DNA of 64,000 bases. It comes from Crossaster papposus (taxonomy: Eukaryota > Echinodermata > Asteroidea > Velatida > Solasteridae). The DNA lies in the NCBI GenBank assembly GCA_037893245.1, contig JBAIAA010000776.1, positions 428,520 to 492,519 of the forward strand, read 5' to 3'. Position 1 is the stretch's first letter, and each line of letters starts with the position of its first letter. Under the pieces are notes generated by a model, which saw nothing but the letters and a program-made list of their open reading frames with translations, made no database searches and was not told where the DNA came from. Below are positions 44,753-57,300 of this stretch, in pieces. Made by a program: the position numbers and the translations under genes.

Positions 44753-44941
44753 CTTTGTCTGCGTAGGCGATGTGAACGCACTTGCCGTCCTCTCCCCGAT
44801 AACGCCACCCATGGAAGGGACACTCTATGCACTCGCCCTTCACTTTCCCGCCAATCGCCAGATTAGCACCAAGGTGAGGGCAGTACGCATCCACGATATA
44901 CACCTGTCCGCTCTCCCCACGAAATACGGCCACATTCAAGC
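44753..44941 (-). CDS. nvd: Neverland-type exon: Rieske [2Fe-2S] centre
   Basis: Phase 1 in and out. It encodes [20 protein letters not shown], then the pairs CPH and CPFH separated by 15 residues, then [13 protein letters not shown]. All four cluster ligands (two Cys, two His) are intact. Confidence 0.9.
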
Positions 44942-45979
44942 CTGCGGGACGGACAGACAGACTCGTCCTTAACTATGTGTGACTTGAGCTTGTTTTAAGT
45001 ATAGAACACTTCTTTTAAATTACTTTTTGACACTTTTTTGACCCTCTGACTCAAATTTGAGTAATTTACCATTCATTTTCAAAGTTTAGCCACTCTCTTT
45101 AAATTCGTCATATCAAATTTGTCTAAGCTGTGGCCGAATGACAGCATTCATATCGAGTTCATCTGATAACAATCAATATTCTATAGTTTAGTCTGGTACG
45201 TGTATCTGAGCAGGTTCCATGTGATCCCAAGCACAATTTGGCACATTCGCTCTTTTAATATTATGTTAATTACTATACTTAATTTTAACAGTAACGCATC
45301 CCGCTTTCTGTGCTGGGTTAGGTGCAATATTTTTGATATTAGAAAATGTTGTTTATTAGAAAACTACCGATTCGGTCCAGGGGCCAATTTCATAGAGCTG
45401 CTAAGCACACAAATTTGCTTAGCATGAAAACTTGTCCTTGGCAAAAACAATGTTATAGACCAAATTTGCACGTGATCTGTATTGTTTTCGATTGATAATC
45501 AGCTGGTTGTTTAAAAAGAATACAGACCTTTGTGGATAAAAAATTTAGTAACTAATTTTTCCGATAATGGGTTTTTAAAAAACAATTTTATTCCAAATTA
45601 AAGTTGAACAAGGTTTAGCCTTATTGTTAAACAAACTTTAAACAAATATATGAACTATTTTGAGAAAAATATGGGTTGAAACGTTGATGTCAGTGTCGCG
45701 AATTTACGGTTTTCTGTATAAAACCAAATTCACAATTCACAAAGTTTTAGATAAACTTCGTAATTGTTATTCACTTGATGATGCGAAGTAAGGGTCACTC
45801 AAAATTCACGAGTATTCCTAAAAGTTGTGAAAGAACATTATTGCAGGTGTGTGCATTCCTTATTGGTCAACCCCTAAATTATTTAATGATACCTACAGTT
45901 CTGCACCATGCACGACTATATGATTAAAACCAGTCTTGATTAATTTTAAAAATAAACGAATGAAATGAAATCAAGTATG

Positions 45980-46220
45980 AATCTCTCGCCTCGTCGCCGA
46001 CGAACTCGAGAGGGTTGTAGACGAAAGAATACGCGGCAGTCGCCAGGTACGTCAAGACGGCCAGTAGGCCATACGCCGCGGAAAATGCTGGCCAAGAGAT
46101 GCTGCCATCCTCGGAAGAAGAGGTCCCGGGAATAAAGCCACTTCTGCAAATAGCGATTGAAACGACAGCAGGGGCGACTGCGTACAGCAAGAGAGAGTGA
46201 ACAACCGCCGTTGGGCCCAT
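45980..46220 (-). CDS. Candidate first exon with two membrane segments
   Basis: From ATG at 46220 the minus strand encodes MGPTAVVHSLLLYAVAPAVV then a second hydrophobic stretch (AAYGLLAVLTYLATAAYSFV) and YNPLEFVGDEA. Neverland-type proteins start with membrane segments, and the position 5' of the Rieske exon fits, so it may be that gene's first exon. However, no consensus donor is visible near the end of the similarity and the linking exon is absent. The intervening 44942-45960 holds no recognised feature. Confidence 0.35.
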
Positions 46221-46562
46221 GATGGAAATATAATCTGTACTCCAACAACTAACTCCAGGTTTCTGAAACTGGGAAACGCAAAGGTGATCCCAAATGTTAT
46301 CGAGATCTATATACACAAACAATGGCACACCTATATGCCTTATATATCGGCGCCCTGTGTTGATAATAATAGTCACGTGACGTCACCGATCTCATTGGTC
46401 GAATGCTAGAGGGCTAAATAAGCCTGATGCCCTGTTCGATTTACTTAGCTGCGGCCTGAATTGCGCACTAGTCTATGGTAGTGACTGCAGCCACTTCGGC
46501 CAAAGGGACGTAAGCGTATTGGTTAAATGTACACCACAGTGAAGGGTTTCTCATTAACTAAT

Positions 46563-46650
46563 AAAGGTAGGATACACCATTTGCAGTTATAGCAAAAAAT
46601 TACTACCGAATTATCAAGAAATATCTTACTCATCTGAAGATCTTTCCGAC
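46563..46650 (+). repeat. MITE fragment, family copy 2
   Basis: Matches the reverse complement of about 355-445: aaggtaggatacaccattt, then gaattatcaagaaatat and ttactcatctgaa. Only one end is present here. The rest of 46650-48210 shows no gene I can support. Confidence 0.6.
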
Positions 46651-48310
46651 CCTTAGTCACCAAACCCACTCGTATCACTCAACAAATTGCCACACTTATC
46701 GATTACACACTTAATTTTTGTATGTAAACAGTGAATAAAACAAAGTTTTCTGGGTTCGGAATTCATTGTGATTTTGTTTTATCATAGGGACGGCAATGTC
46801 AACACACCTGAACTTTATACTTTTACCTTTTAACCAGTGAGACTATTTTTGGCAAGGCAAAACGGTAACCGAGACTGGTTGGTCATAGATTAATGCAGGT
46901 TGTATTATTGCTCTCTAACCTAGCAATTTGTTTTATGCCCATGGTGTTCTAAAGACGACAGACGGCGACGATAACGGCGACGCTGCATAAGCGTCGCCGT
47001 CACCTCTTCATATGCGATGTGATCTGTCGTCTGTAGAACATCATATTGAATGGAAGACACACGAAGAACATACAAGAAACACGATGCGCCATCAATGAAA
47101 TCCATTGTTACTTGGCACCAATTCCGTTGTTACTTGCTTGCCCACAATGTTCTTCGAGCCTTGCTTTCCCTTAAATTAAACTCATCCCGACAATGGAGAT
47201 CAAAATAGTCAATGAAAAAGATCAAGACAGAATTTGAACCTCGCATCCATCTACTAAGCTGCTGTGAAAGGTCGACAGGAGCCGTTTGTCCAAATACTTC
47301 AACGTATACCTACACGAACTAGTAGACCGTACGAGTCATAACATTTTACGTCATTGTTATATACCCAGCACGATATGGGACCGACAGACTCCCACCTTAG
47401 TCCCCCATACATAAACACTCTCTAGACTATTGTTACCTAACGCAGCACCCCCCCCCTAAAAACAATTCCTGAGAAACCACAACAATCCGCAAGCACAATG
47501 ACCACCACAAAGGAGAAGGGGGGTCTCTCTGTCCCATATCTTGCTTTATAATATGTATTGTTACACTTGGAGCCCAAAGACGTGAAAACTTTTGTTCGAA
47601 CGAAAAACGTAAAAGATACAATAGGTCCTCTTTTTACGCATTACAAAAAGTGACAATGGGGCCTATCTTTACTTTTCACGTTCTTCGTTCCAACAAAAGG
47701 TTTTCACATCTTCGGGCATCACAGGGTTTAAACTACTGAAAATTCATGACGCAAGTGTCTTAGGGATACGCATTATACAAACACAAATTTACACCCCGCG
47801 CCCGTGAACGTGGTTTATAGCAAGTTTATACAAACCACATCGAAAGTGACAGTGGGAACTTTTGTATTTCAAGGAAGCGCGAACATCAGGCGTGCGGTTT
47901 AAAACGTAAGTTGCAGAGCGCTTTGGAGTTTCATTCTGTTTAGGCAAGCTTATTAAAAACATCGAGGTATAAAAAACTGCAACCAAATCTATGTGTTTGT
48001 GACGAATGCTGTCGCCGTTTGGCAGTGCTGAATCGATTTTCAAGTCTGTTGTCACATTAATTTCTTTGGTATAGCCTACGGTTTTTTTGTCAACTAGAAA
48101 GGGTCGGCAATAAACTTTGAATATGATTGCTCGCACGAATGTATGTTGAGCGAGTAGCTGAGAATTGTTGGCACTTAGACGAAGAGCTGGCGAGTTTTCT
48201 GTAGGAACTAAACCAACAAAACTGCGAGAACTCGCGCTGCTAAAACGCTTCACGTTCCTACATCATCAGCTTGTGCAACTTTCAGTGGTGTGGAACTGGT
48301 CGTGAACATC

Positions 48311-49063
48311 ATGAATGCCACTACGATTGAGCCAACGGTTCAAGAGATCGCAACAACCATGAATAAAGCGGCTGCACCTATCACCCAGTCGACGGTTGCT
48401 CCATCCCTTATTGACGGCTGGCTGGAGTGGCTAATGATGGAGCCCTGGCGGATGCCCTTGGTGGTTGGACTACCGCTGGCCTTGCTGGTCCTGGTGATAG
48501 GTGTGGCCGTGGCGTGCTGCGTTCGACGGCGGAGATCCTTGCGGAACAGGCACGCTGTCGACCAACCGCTGAGCGACGCGGGAGCTCTGGGGATCTTCCT
48601 GTCTTCCTCTTTCGACGAGGAGGTTCTGAACATTGAAACAACAACGAGAGAGCAAGAGGATGACGGCCAACTAGAGCCTTCCGTGGCAGAATCAGAGAAG
48701 TCTAATAAGCCAGTCGGTTATCATAAGCCGCTTCCAGCCATTCCACCGGGGGCAGCCGCGCCGCCAGGCGAGTCGACTCCGGACACAGAGGCCAAGGAAA
48801 TGGCGATGAAGCTCACCCACCAGGAAAAAGAATTCGCCGACCCTCCTCGGGAAAAGTCAAAGTGGAACACGCCTAAGTTCAGTCCCCGCCCGATGCCGCA
48901 CTTTAAGAAGGACTCCCTCAAACGGCCAAGGCACAACCGCGGCCTCGCCTACACCGAAGTGGAACTGAGCTCCGCGGTTCGAGTGAACGAACAGGTTATC
49001 TCCACAGAAAAACCTACACAGTACGCCCACATTGTAGGCACCTTCCAGTTGTTTCCCAAATGA
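48311..49063 (+). CDS. Single-pass membrane protein with ITIM and ITSM in the tail
   Basis: 250 residues from ATG 48311. The frame is open back to TAA at 48209, and an acceptor-like TTTCAG at 48281-48285 means this could be the last exon of a longer gene. Residues 1-49 are short, Thr-rich and lack a signal peptide. Residues 50-71 are a membrane segment followed by CCVRRRRSLR, putting the C-terminus in the cytoplasm. The tail has a proline motif (HKPLPAIPPG) and two tyrosine motifs: LAYTEV (Tyr214, fits the ITIM S/I/V/LxYxxI/V/L) and TQYAHI (Tyr238, fits the ITSM TxYxxV/I). In known inhibitory receptors such motifs recruit SH2 phosphatases. That function here is inference. No Ig or other ectodomain is visible. 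Confidence 0.7.
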   Translation: MNATTIEPTVQEIATTMNKAAAPITQSTVAPSLIDGWLEWLMMEPWRMPLVVGLPLALLVLVIGVAVACCVRRRRSLRNRHAVDQPLSDAGALGIFLSSSFDEEVLNIETTTREQEDDGQLEPSVAESEKSNKPVGYHKPLPAIPPGAAAPPGESTPDTEAKEMAMKLTHQEKEFADPPREKSKWNTPKFSPRPMPHFKKDSLKRPRHNRGLAYTEVELSSAVRVNEQVISTEKPTQYAHIVGTFQLFPK

Positions 49064-49124
49064 AGTGGTCCGGTATACTTCAAAGTCAAGCAGTAGGCCT
49101 GTATTTTGACGCCATCGGTCTAGG

Positions 49125-49250
49125 CCCAACCAAGACCGTTTACCAAACCCCAGCTTAGGCTCTGTCTGAGGCTCCATCACTATTGCCAAACAGCATGAAC
49201 GAAACCGCATATGGAAACGATCCTGGGGTTTGGAAAACGGCTCAAGTGTC
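49125..49250. repeat. Inverted-repeat sequence shared with 33860-33925
   Basis: CGTTTACCAAACCCCAG and CTGGGGTTTGGAAAACG face each other. The segment 49130-49190 on the minus strand resembles 33865-33925 (ggtgatggagcc...gacaaagcccaagctg). It is probably a small non-autonomous element. The remaining sequence to 50320 is AT-rich with no gene recognised. Confidence 0.45.
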
Positions 49251-50319
49251 CGTATTAACCGCCATGAAACTTACATCAGTCACAAATGTCTCTGTTTACG
49301 TTACTAATAACTTGTTAAAAAAACGTTTTTCATTTGGGACAAAAATTGGCGTCCGTAATCGGTACCCCTCGTGTCGTAACTCTGTATACGGCTCTGAGTC
49401 ATGGTGCACAGCAGCGCCCTCTCTTGTCAGATATTTAAAAATGGCAGGCACTTTTAGATTGAATTTGCAATTGAGCCTCAATAAGAACATTACAAATATA
49501 TTAACATTTCTATATTGACCTTTCAAGTTCACTAGTAGATCATATCAATTATTTTTAAAATTAGGTTATATATTGCCTCTTTCAACAAAGTACGGCTGAA
49601 ATCACACATCGAATCATTGTGCATCAGTACTTTCTAGACGCAGTTCACCTGCTATGTTTCCAATTCATAGTGGCGTATCTTACAATTGTATTATACATGT
49701 ACTAGTTTATTACACTTAAAAAAACAACAGAACTTAAAAAAGATAAATGGTTGATCATCTTCTGCCTAAGCCATTGTATTAAGATGTGCTTCATTAAATT
49801 CTCGCCCAATAGATTCAGACCAGCTATGTAATTATGAACCTGCATTCTTCAACTTGAGGGCAAAATTAAAGGTTTCTCTGCACACACAAGCACGACACAC
49901 AAGTCTTGACAAAATATTGTATATTTTAAACTGTTTGGAAAGATGCCTGCAACTCGAATAAGAACGGATATCACGTTCCAAAAGAAAATATTTGGTCGAA
50001 AATGTTACACTAAATTTTCGGCAACATTTTTCTTTTCAAAAACCACTTTTGCCTCAAAATCCAATTGAAATGTCTTCTAGGGTTCCTTCGGCATCTTCCT
50101 AGCCAGTTTAAAGACATTTCATTTTTTGGCCAAAATTGAAACAGATATAAGGGGTTAGACTTACATTTTAGATGAAATTTGACCCCACAATTACTTTTCA
50201 GCAAACAACGCAGAAATTGTTAGATGCTCGATAACCATCATTACATTTTCAAATTATAAACATTGTGAAGATTTGGGCAATAATCATTAATTAAACAAAA
50301 ATAATAATATTTTCTATAG

Positions 50320-51332
50320 ATTTTGAACAAAGTCGTTTTGGGGCAAATCATATTTCGACCTAATTTGCATAAAAATGCAAGGCTAACCTCTTACTAATGA
50401 ATTTTGGGTGGATTTGAGTCGTTTTAGGGCAAAATCCTATTTTGACCTAATTTGCATAAAAATGCAGGGCTCAAATCCACCCAAAATTAATTGATAAGGG
50501 GTTAATGCAAATTAGGTCAAAATATGATTTTGCCCCAAACGACTCAAAATTCACCTAAAGTTCATTGGTAAGGGGTTAGCCTTGCATATTTATCCAAATT
50601 AGTTTAAAATATAACTTTGCCCCAAAACGACTCCAATCCACCCAAAATTATTGATAAGGGGTTAGCCTTGCATATTTATGCAAATTAGATCAAAATATGA
50701 TTTTGTCACTAAACGACCTAAATCCACCGAAATATTGTAAGGGATTATCTTTGCAAATTTATGCAAATTAGATCAAAATATGATTTTATCAAAAAACGAC
50801 TTAAATTATTTATGCAAATTAGGTCGAATTATGAATTTGCCCCCAAACGACTCAAATCCACCCAAAATTCATTCGTATTATATTAGCCTTTCATATTTAT
50901 GGAAATTATGTCAAAATATAATTTTGCCTAAAATCTACTCAAATCCACCCAAAATTTAGTGATAAGAGGTTAGCATTGCATATTTATCCAAATTAGGTGA
51001 AAATATGATTTTGCCAAAAAAACCGATTCAAATCCACCCAAATTTTATCGATAAGGGGTTATCGATGAATGCACCAAAACGACTCAAATCCACCCAAAAT
51101 TAAACAAAATTAAACACATTTATGCAAATTAGATCAACAAATGATTTTTCCCCAAAACGACTAAAATCCACTTAAAATATAATTTTGTCCCAAACGACTC
51201 AAATCCACTCAAAGTTCACTGATGAGGGGTTAGCCTTGCATATTTATCCAAATTAGTTTAAAATATAATTTTGTCCCCAAAGAACTAAAATCTACATAAA
51301 ATTCATTGGTAAGGGGTTAGCCTTGCAAAACA
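50320..51332. repeat. Decayed, partly inverted edge of the 86 bp satellite
   Basis: 50320-50469 holds diverged monomers in the same orientation as the main array. From about 50471 to 51330 the monomers run in the opposite direction and are strongly diverged, with truncated and missing parts. At 51331 the orientation flips back at ACTTATCAATGAATTTT. Confidence 0.9.
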
Positions 51333-54300
51333 ACTTATCAATGAATTTTGGGTGGATTTGAGTCGTTTTGGGGCAAATCATATTTTGACCTAATTTGCAT
51401 AAATATGCAAGGCTAACCCCTTATCAATGAATTTTGGGTGGATTTGAGTCGTTTTGGGGCAAATCATATTTTGATCTAATTTGAATAATTATGCAAGGCT
51501 AACCCCTTATCAATGAATTTTGGGTGGATTTGAGTCGTTTTGGGGCAAATCATATTTTGATCTAATTTGCATAATTATGCAAGGCTAACCCCTTATCAAT
51601 GAATTTTGGGTGGATTTGAGTCGTTTTGGGGCAAATCATATTTTGACCTAATTTGCATAAATATGCAAGGCTAACCCCTTATCAGTGAATTTTGGGTGGA
51701 TTTGAGTCGTTTTGGGGCGATCATCATATTTTGACCTAATTTGCATAAATATGCAAGGCTAACTAACCCCTTATCAATGAATTTTGGGTGGATTTAAGTC
51801 GTTTTGGGGCAAATCATATTTTGATCTAATTTGCATAATTATGCAAGGCTAACCCCTTATCAGTGAATTTTGGGTGGATTTGAGTCGTTTTGGGGCGATC
51901 ATCATATGTTGATCTAATTTGCATATATATGCAAGGCTAACCCCTTATAAATGAATTTTGGGTGGATTTGAGTCGTTTTGGGGCAAATCATATTTTGACC
52001 TGATTTGTATAAATATGCAAGGCTAACCCCTTATCAATGAATTTTGGGTGGATTTGAGTCGTTTTGGGGCAAATCATATTTTGACCTAATTTGCATAAAT
52101 ATGCAAGGCTAACCCCTTATCAATGAATTTTGGGTGGATTTGAGTCGTTTTGGGGCAAATCATATTTTGATCTAATTTGAATAATTATGCAAGGCTAACC
52201 CCTCATCAGTGAACTTTGGGTGGATTTGAGTCGTTTTGGGGCAAATCATATTTTGACCTAATTTGCATAAATATGCAAGGCTAACCCCTTATCAATGAAT
52301 TTTGGGTGGATTTGAGTCGTTTTGGGGCAAATCATATTTTGATCAAATTTGCATAATTATGCAAGGCTAACCCCTTATCAGTGAATTTTGGGTGGATTTG
52401 AGTCGTTTTGGGGCAAATCATATTTTGACCTGATTTGTATAAATATGCAAGGCTAACCCCTTATCAATGAATTTTGGGTGGATTTGAGTCGTTTTGGGGC
52501 AAATCATATTTTGACCTAATTTGCATAAATATGCAAGGCTAACCCCTTATCAATGAATTTTGGGTGGATTTGAGTCGTTTTGGGGCAAATCATATTTTGA
52601 TCTAATTTGAATAATTATGCAAGGCTAACCCCTCATCAGTGAACTTTGGGTGGATTTGAGTCGTTTTGGGGCAAATCATATTTTGACCTAATTTGCATAA
52701 ATATGCAAGGCTAACCCCTTATCAATGAATTTTGGGTGGATTTGAGTCGTTTTGGGGCAAATCATATTTTGACCTAATTTGCATAAATATGCAAGGCTAA
52801 CCCCTTATCAATGAATTTCAAGGTGGATTTGAGTCGTTTTGGGGCAAAATCATATTTTCACCTAATTTGCATAAATATCCAAGGCTAACCCCTTATCAAT
52901 GAATTTTGGGTGGATTTGAGTCGTTTTGGGGCAAATCATATTTTGATCTAATTTGCATAATTATGCAAGGCTAACCCCTTATCAGTGAATTTTGGGGGGA
53001 TTTGAGTCGTTTTGGGGCGACCATCATATTTTGACCTAATTTGCATAAATATGCAAGGCTAACCCCTTATCAATGAATTTTGGGTAAATTTGAGTCGTTT
53101 TGGGGCAAATCATATTTTGACCTGATTTGTATAAATATGCAAGGCGTTACCCCTTATCAATGAATTTTGGGTGGATTTAAGTCGTTTTGGGGCAAATCAT
53201 ATTTTGATCTAATTTGCATAATTATGCAAGGCTAACCCCTTATCAATGAATTTTGGGTGGATTTGAGCCGTTTTGGGGCAAATCATATTTTGATCTAATT
53301 TGCATAATTATGCAAGGCTAACCCCTTATCAATGAATTTTGGGTGGATTTGAGTCGTTTTGGGGCGACCATCATATTTTGACCTAATTTGCATAAATATG
53401 CAAGGCTAACCCCTTATCAATGAATTTTGGGTAAATTTGAGTCGTTTTGGGGCAAATCATATTTTGACCTGATTTGTATAAATATGCAAGGCGTTACCCC
53501 TTATCAATGAATTTTGGGTGGATTTAAGTCGTTTTGGGGCAAATCATATTTTGATCTAATTTGCATAATTATGCAAGGCTAACCCCTTATCAATGAATTT
53601 TGGGTGGATTTGAGCCGTTTTGGGGCAAATCATATTTTGATCTAATTTGCATAATTATGCAAGGCTAACCCCTTATCAATGAATTTTGGGTGGATTTGAG
53701 TCGTTTTGGGGCAAATCATATTTTGATCTAATTTGCATAATTATGCAAGGCTAACTAACCCCTTATCAATGAATTTTGGGTGGATTTGAGTCGTTTTGGG
53801 GGCAAAATCATATTTTGATCTAATTTGCATAATTATGCAAGGCTAACTCCTTATCAATGAATTTTGGGTGGATTTGAGTCGTTTTGGGGCAAATCATATT
53901 TTGATCTAATTTGCATAATTATGCAAGGCTAACCCCTTATCAATGAATTTTGGGTGGATTTGAGTCGTTTTGGGGGGAATCATATTTTGATCTAATATGC
54001 ATAATTATGCAAGGCTAACCCCTTATCAGTGAATTTTGGGTGGATTTGAGTCGTTTTGGGGCGATCATCATATTTTGACCTAATTTGCATAAATATGCAA
54101 GGCTAACCCCTTATCAATGAATTTTGGGTGGATTTGAGTCGTTTTGGGGCGAATCATATTTTGACCTAATTTGCATAAATATGCAAGGCTAACCCCTTAT
54201 CAATGAATTTCAAGGTGGATTTGAGTCGTTTTGGGGCAAATCATATTTTGACCTAATTTGCATAAATATGCAAGGCTAACCCCTTATCAATGAATTTTGG

Positions 54301-57300
54301 GTGGATTTGAGTCGTTTTGGGGCAAATCATATTTTGACCTAATTTGCATAAATATGCAAGGCTAACCCCTTATCAATGAATTTCAAGGTGGATTTGAGTC
54401 GTTTTGGGGCAAAATCATATTTTGACCTAATTTGCATAAATATGCAAGGCTAACCCCTTATCAATGAATTTTGGGTGGATTTGAGTCGTTTTGGGGCCAA
54501 TCATATTTTGATCTAATTTGCATAATTATGCAAGGCTAACCCCTTATCATTGAATTTTGGGTGGATTTGAGTCGTTTTGGGGCGAATCATATTTTGACCT
54601 AATTTGCATAATTATGCAAGGCTAACTAACCCCTTATCAGTGAATTTTGAGTGGATTTGAGTCGTTTTGGGGCAAATCATATTTTGATCTAATTTGCATA
54701 AATATGCAAGGCTAACCCCTTATCAATGAATTTTGGGTGGATTTGAGTCGTTTTGGGGCAAATCATATTTTGATCTAATTTGCATAATTATGCAAGGCTA
54801 ACTAACCCCTTATCAATGAATTTTGGGTGGATTTGAGTCGTTTTGGGGGCAAAATCATATTTTGATCTAATTTGCATAATTATGCAAGGCTAACTCCTTA
54901 TCAATGAATTTTGGGTGGATTTGAGTCGTTTTGGGGCAAATCATATTTTGATCTAATTTGCATAATTATGCAAGGCTAACCCCTTATCAATGAATTTTGG
55001 GTGGATTTGAGTCGTTTTGGGGGAATCATATTTTGATCTAATATGCATAATTATGCAAGGCTAACCCCTTATCAGTGAATTTTGGGTGGATTTGAGTCGT
55101 TTTGGGGCGATCATCATATTTTGACCTAATTTGCATAAATATGCAAGGCTAACCCCTTATCAATGAATTTTGGGTGGATTTGAGTCGTTTTGGGGCAAAT
55201 CATATTTTGACCTAATTTGCATAAATATGCAAGGCTAACCCCTTATCAATGAATTTCAAGGTGGATTTGAGTCGTTTTGGGGCAAATCATATTTTGACCT
55301 AATTTGCATAAATATGCAAGGCTAACCCCTTATCAATGAATTTTGGGTGGATTTGAGTCGTTTTGGGGCAAATCATATTTTGACCTAATTTGCATAAATA
55401 TGCAAGGCTAACCCCTTATCAATGAATTTCAAGGTGGATTTGAGTCGTTTTGGGGCAAAATCATATTTTGACCTAATTTGCATAAATATGCAAGGCTAAC
55501 CCCTTATCAATGAATTTTGGGTGGATTTGAGTCGTTTTGGGGCCAATCATATTTTGATCTAATTTGCATAATTATGCAAGGCTAACCCCTTATCATTGAA
55601 TTTTGGGTGGATTTGAGTCGTTTTGGGGCGAATCATATTTTGACCTAATTTGCATAATTATGCAAGGCTAACTAACCCCTTATCAGTGAATTTTGAGTGG
55701 ATTTGAGTCGTTTTGGGGCAAATCATATTTTGATCTAATTTGCATAAATATGCAAGGCTAACCCCTTATCAATGGATTTTGGGTGGATTTGAGTCGTTTT
55801 GGGGCGAATCATATTTTGAGCTAATTTGCATAAATATGCAAGGCTAACCCCTTATCAGTGAATTTTGGGTGGATTTAAGTCGTTTTGGGGCAAATCATAT
55901 TTTGATCTAATTTGCATAATTATGCAAGGCTAACCCCTTATCAGTGAATTTTGGGTGGATTTGAGTCGTTTTGGGGCAAATCATATTTTGATCTAATTTG
56001 CATAATTATGCAAGGCTAACTAACCCCTTATCAATGAATTTTGGGTGGATTTGAGTCGTTTTGGGGCAAATCATATTTTGATCTAATTTGCATAATTATG
56101 CAAGGCTAACCCCTTATCAGTGAATTTTGGGTGGATTTGAGTCGTTTTGGGGCAAATCATATTTTGACCTGATTTGTATAAATATGCAAGGCTAACCCCT
56201 TATCAATGAATTTTGGGTCGATTTGAGTCGTTTGGGGCGAATCATATTTTGATCTAATTTGCATAATTATGCAAGGCTAACCCCTTATCAGTGAATTTTG
56301 GGTGGATTTGAGTCGTTTCGGGGCACAATCATATTTTGACCTAATTTGCATAAATATGCAAGGCTAACCCCTTATCAATGAATTTTGGGTGGATTTGAGT
56401 CGTTTTGGGGCGAATCATATTTTGATCTAATTTGCATAATTATGCAAGGCTAACCCCTTATCAGTGAATTTTGGGTGGATTTGAGTCGTTTCGGGGCACA
56501 ATCATATTTTGACCTAATTTGCATAAATATGCAAGGCTAACCCCTTATCAATGAATTTTGGGTGGATTTGAGTCGTTTTGGGGCGAATCATATTTTGACC
56601 TAATTTGCATAATTATGCAAGGCTAACTAACCCCTTATCAGTGAATTTTGAGTGGATTTGAGTCGTTTTGGGGCAAATCATATTTTGATCTAATTTGCAT
56701 AAATATGCAAGGCTAACCCCTTATCAATGGATTTTCTGTGGATTTGAGTCGTTTTGGGGCGAATCATATTTTGAGCTAATTTGCATAAATATGCAAGGCT
56801 AACCCCTTATCAGTGAATTTTGGGTGGATTTAAGTCGTTTTGGGGCAAATCATATTTTGATCTAATTTGCATAATTATGCAAGGCTAACCCCTTATCAGT
56901 GAATTTTGGGTGGATTTGAGTCGTTTTGGGGCAAATCATATTTTGATCTAATTTGCATAATTATGCAAGGCTAACTAACCCCTTATCAATGAATTTTGGG
57001 TGGATTTGAGTCGTTTTGGGGCAAATCATATTTTGATCTAATTTGCATAATTATGCAAGGCTAACCCCTTATCAGTGAATTTTGGGTGGATTTGAGTCGT
57101 TTTGGGGCAAATCATATTTTGACCTGATTTGTATAAATATGCAAGGCTAACCCCTTATCAATGAATTTTGGGTCGATTTGAGTCGTTTGGGGCGAATCAT
57201 ATTTTGATCTAATTTGCATAATTATGCAAGGCTAACCCCTTATCAGTGAATTTTGGGTGGATTTGAGTCGTTTCGGGGCACAATCATATTTTGACCTAAT

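Larger units (their letters stand above)
41086..44941 (-). pseudogene. nvd: Neverland/DAF-36-type cholesterol 7-desaturase, disrupted and partial
   Basis: Exons in transcript order: 44941-44753 (Rieske centre), 44293-44115, 43294-43242, 42199-42026 and 41244-41086 (C-terminus with stop). This Rieske non-haem iron oxygenase converts cholesterol to 7-dehydrocholesterol, first step of ecdysteroid or dafachronic acid synthesis in ecdysozoans; homologues occur in deuterostomes. Both iron sites are visible: CPHLGAN...CPFHGW, and the mononuclear motif ENGGDVSHLDHVHG. The C-terminal block ([16 protein letters not shown]) is highly typical. Three things argue for a dead gene. TAG at 44213-44211 falls inside YHAEG(stop)EPSWYPPE. 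The exon that should link 43242 (phase 2) to 42199 (phase 0) was not found. The exon with the usual NGW motif before the Rieske centre was not found. Assembly error is the alternative. Confidence 0.8.

Noticed and set aside
47789..48253. 154-codon minus-strand frame just upstream of the ITIM/ITSM gene
   Set aside because: No recognisable domain, no hydrophobic or repeat pattern, no splice context, AT-rich codon use; I could not support it as a gene.
49183..49518. 111-codon plus-strand frame
   Set aside because: It starts inside an inverted-repeat element and shows no domain; likely fortuitous.
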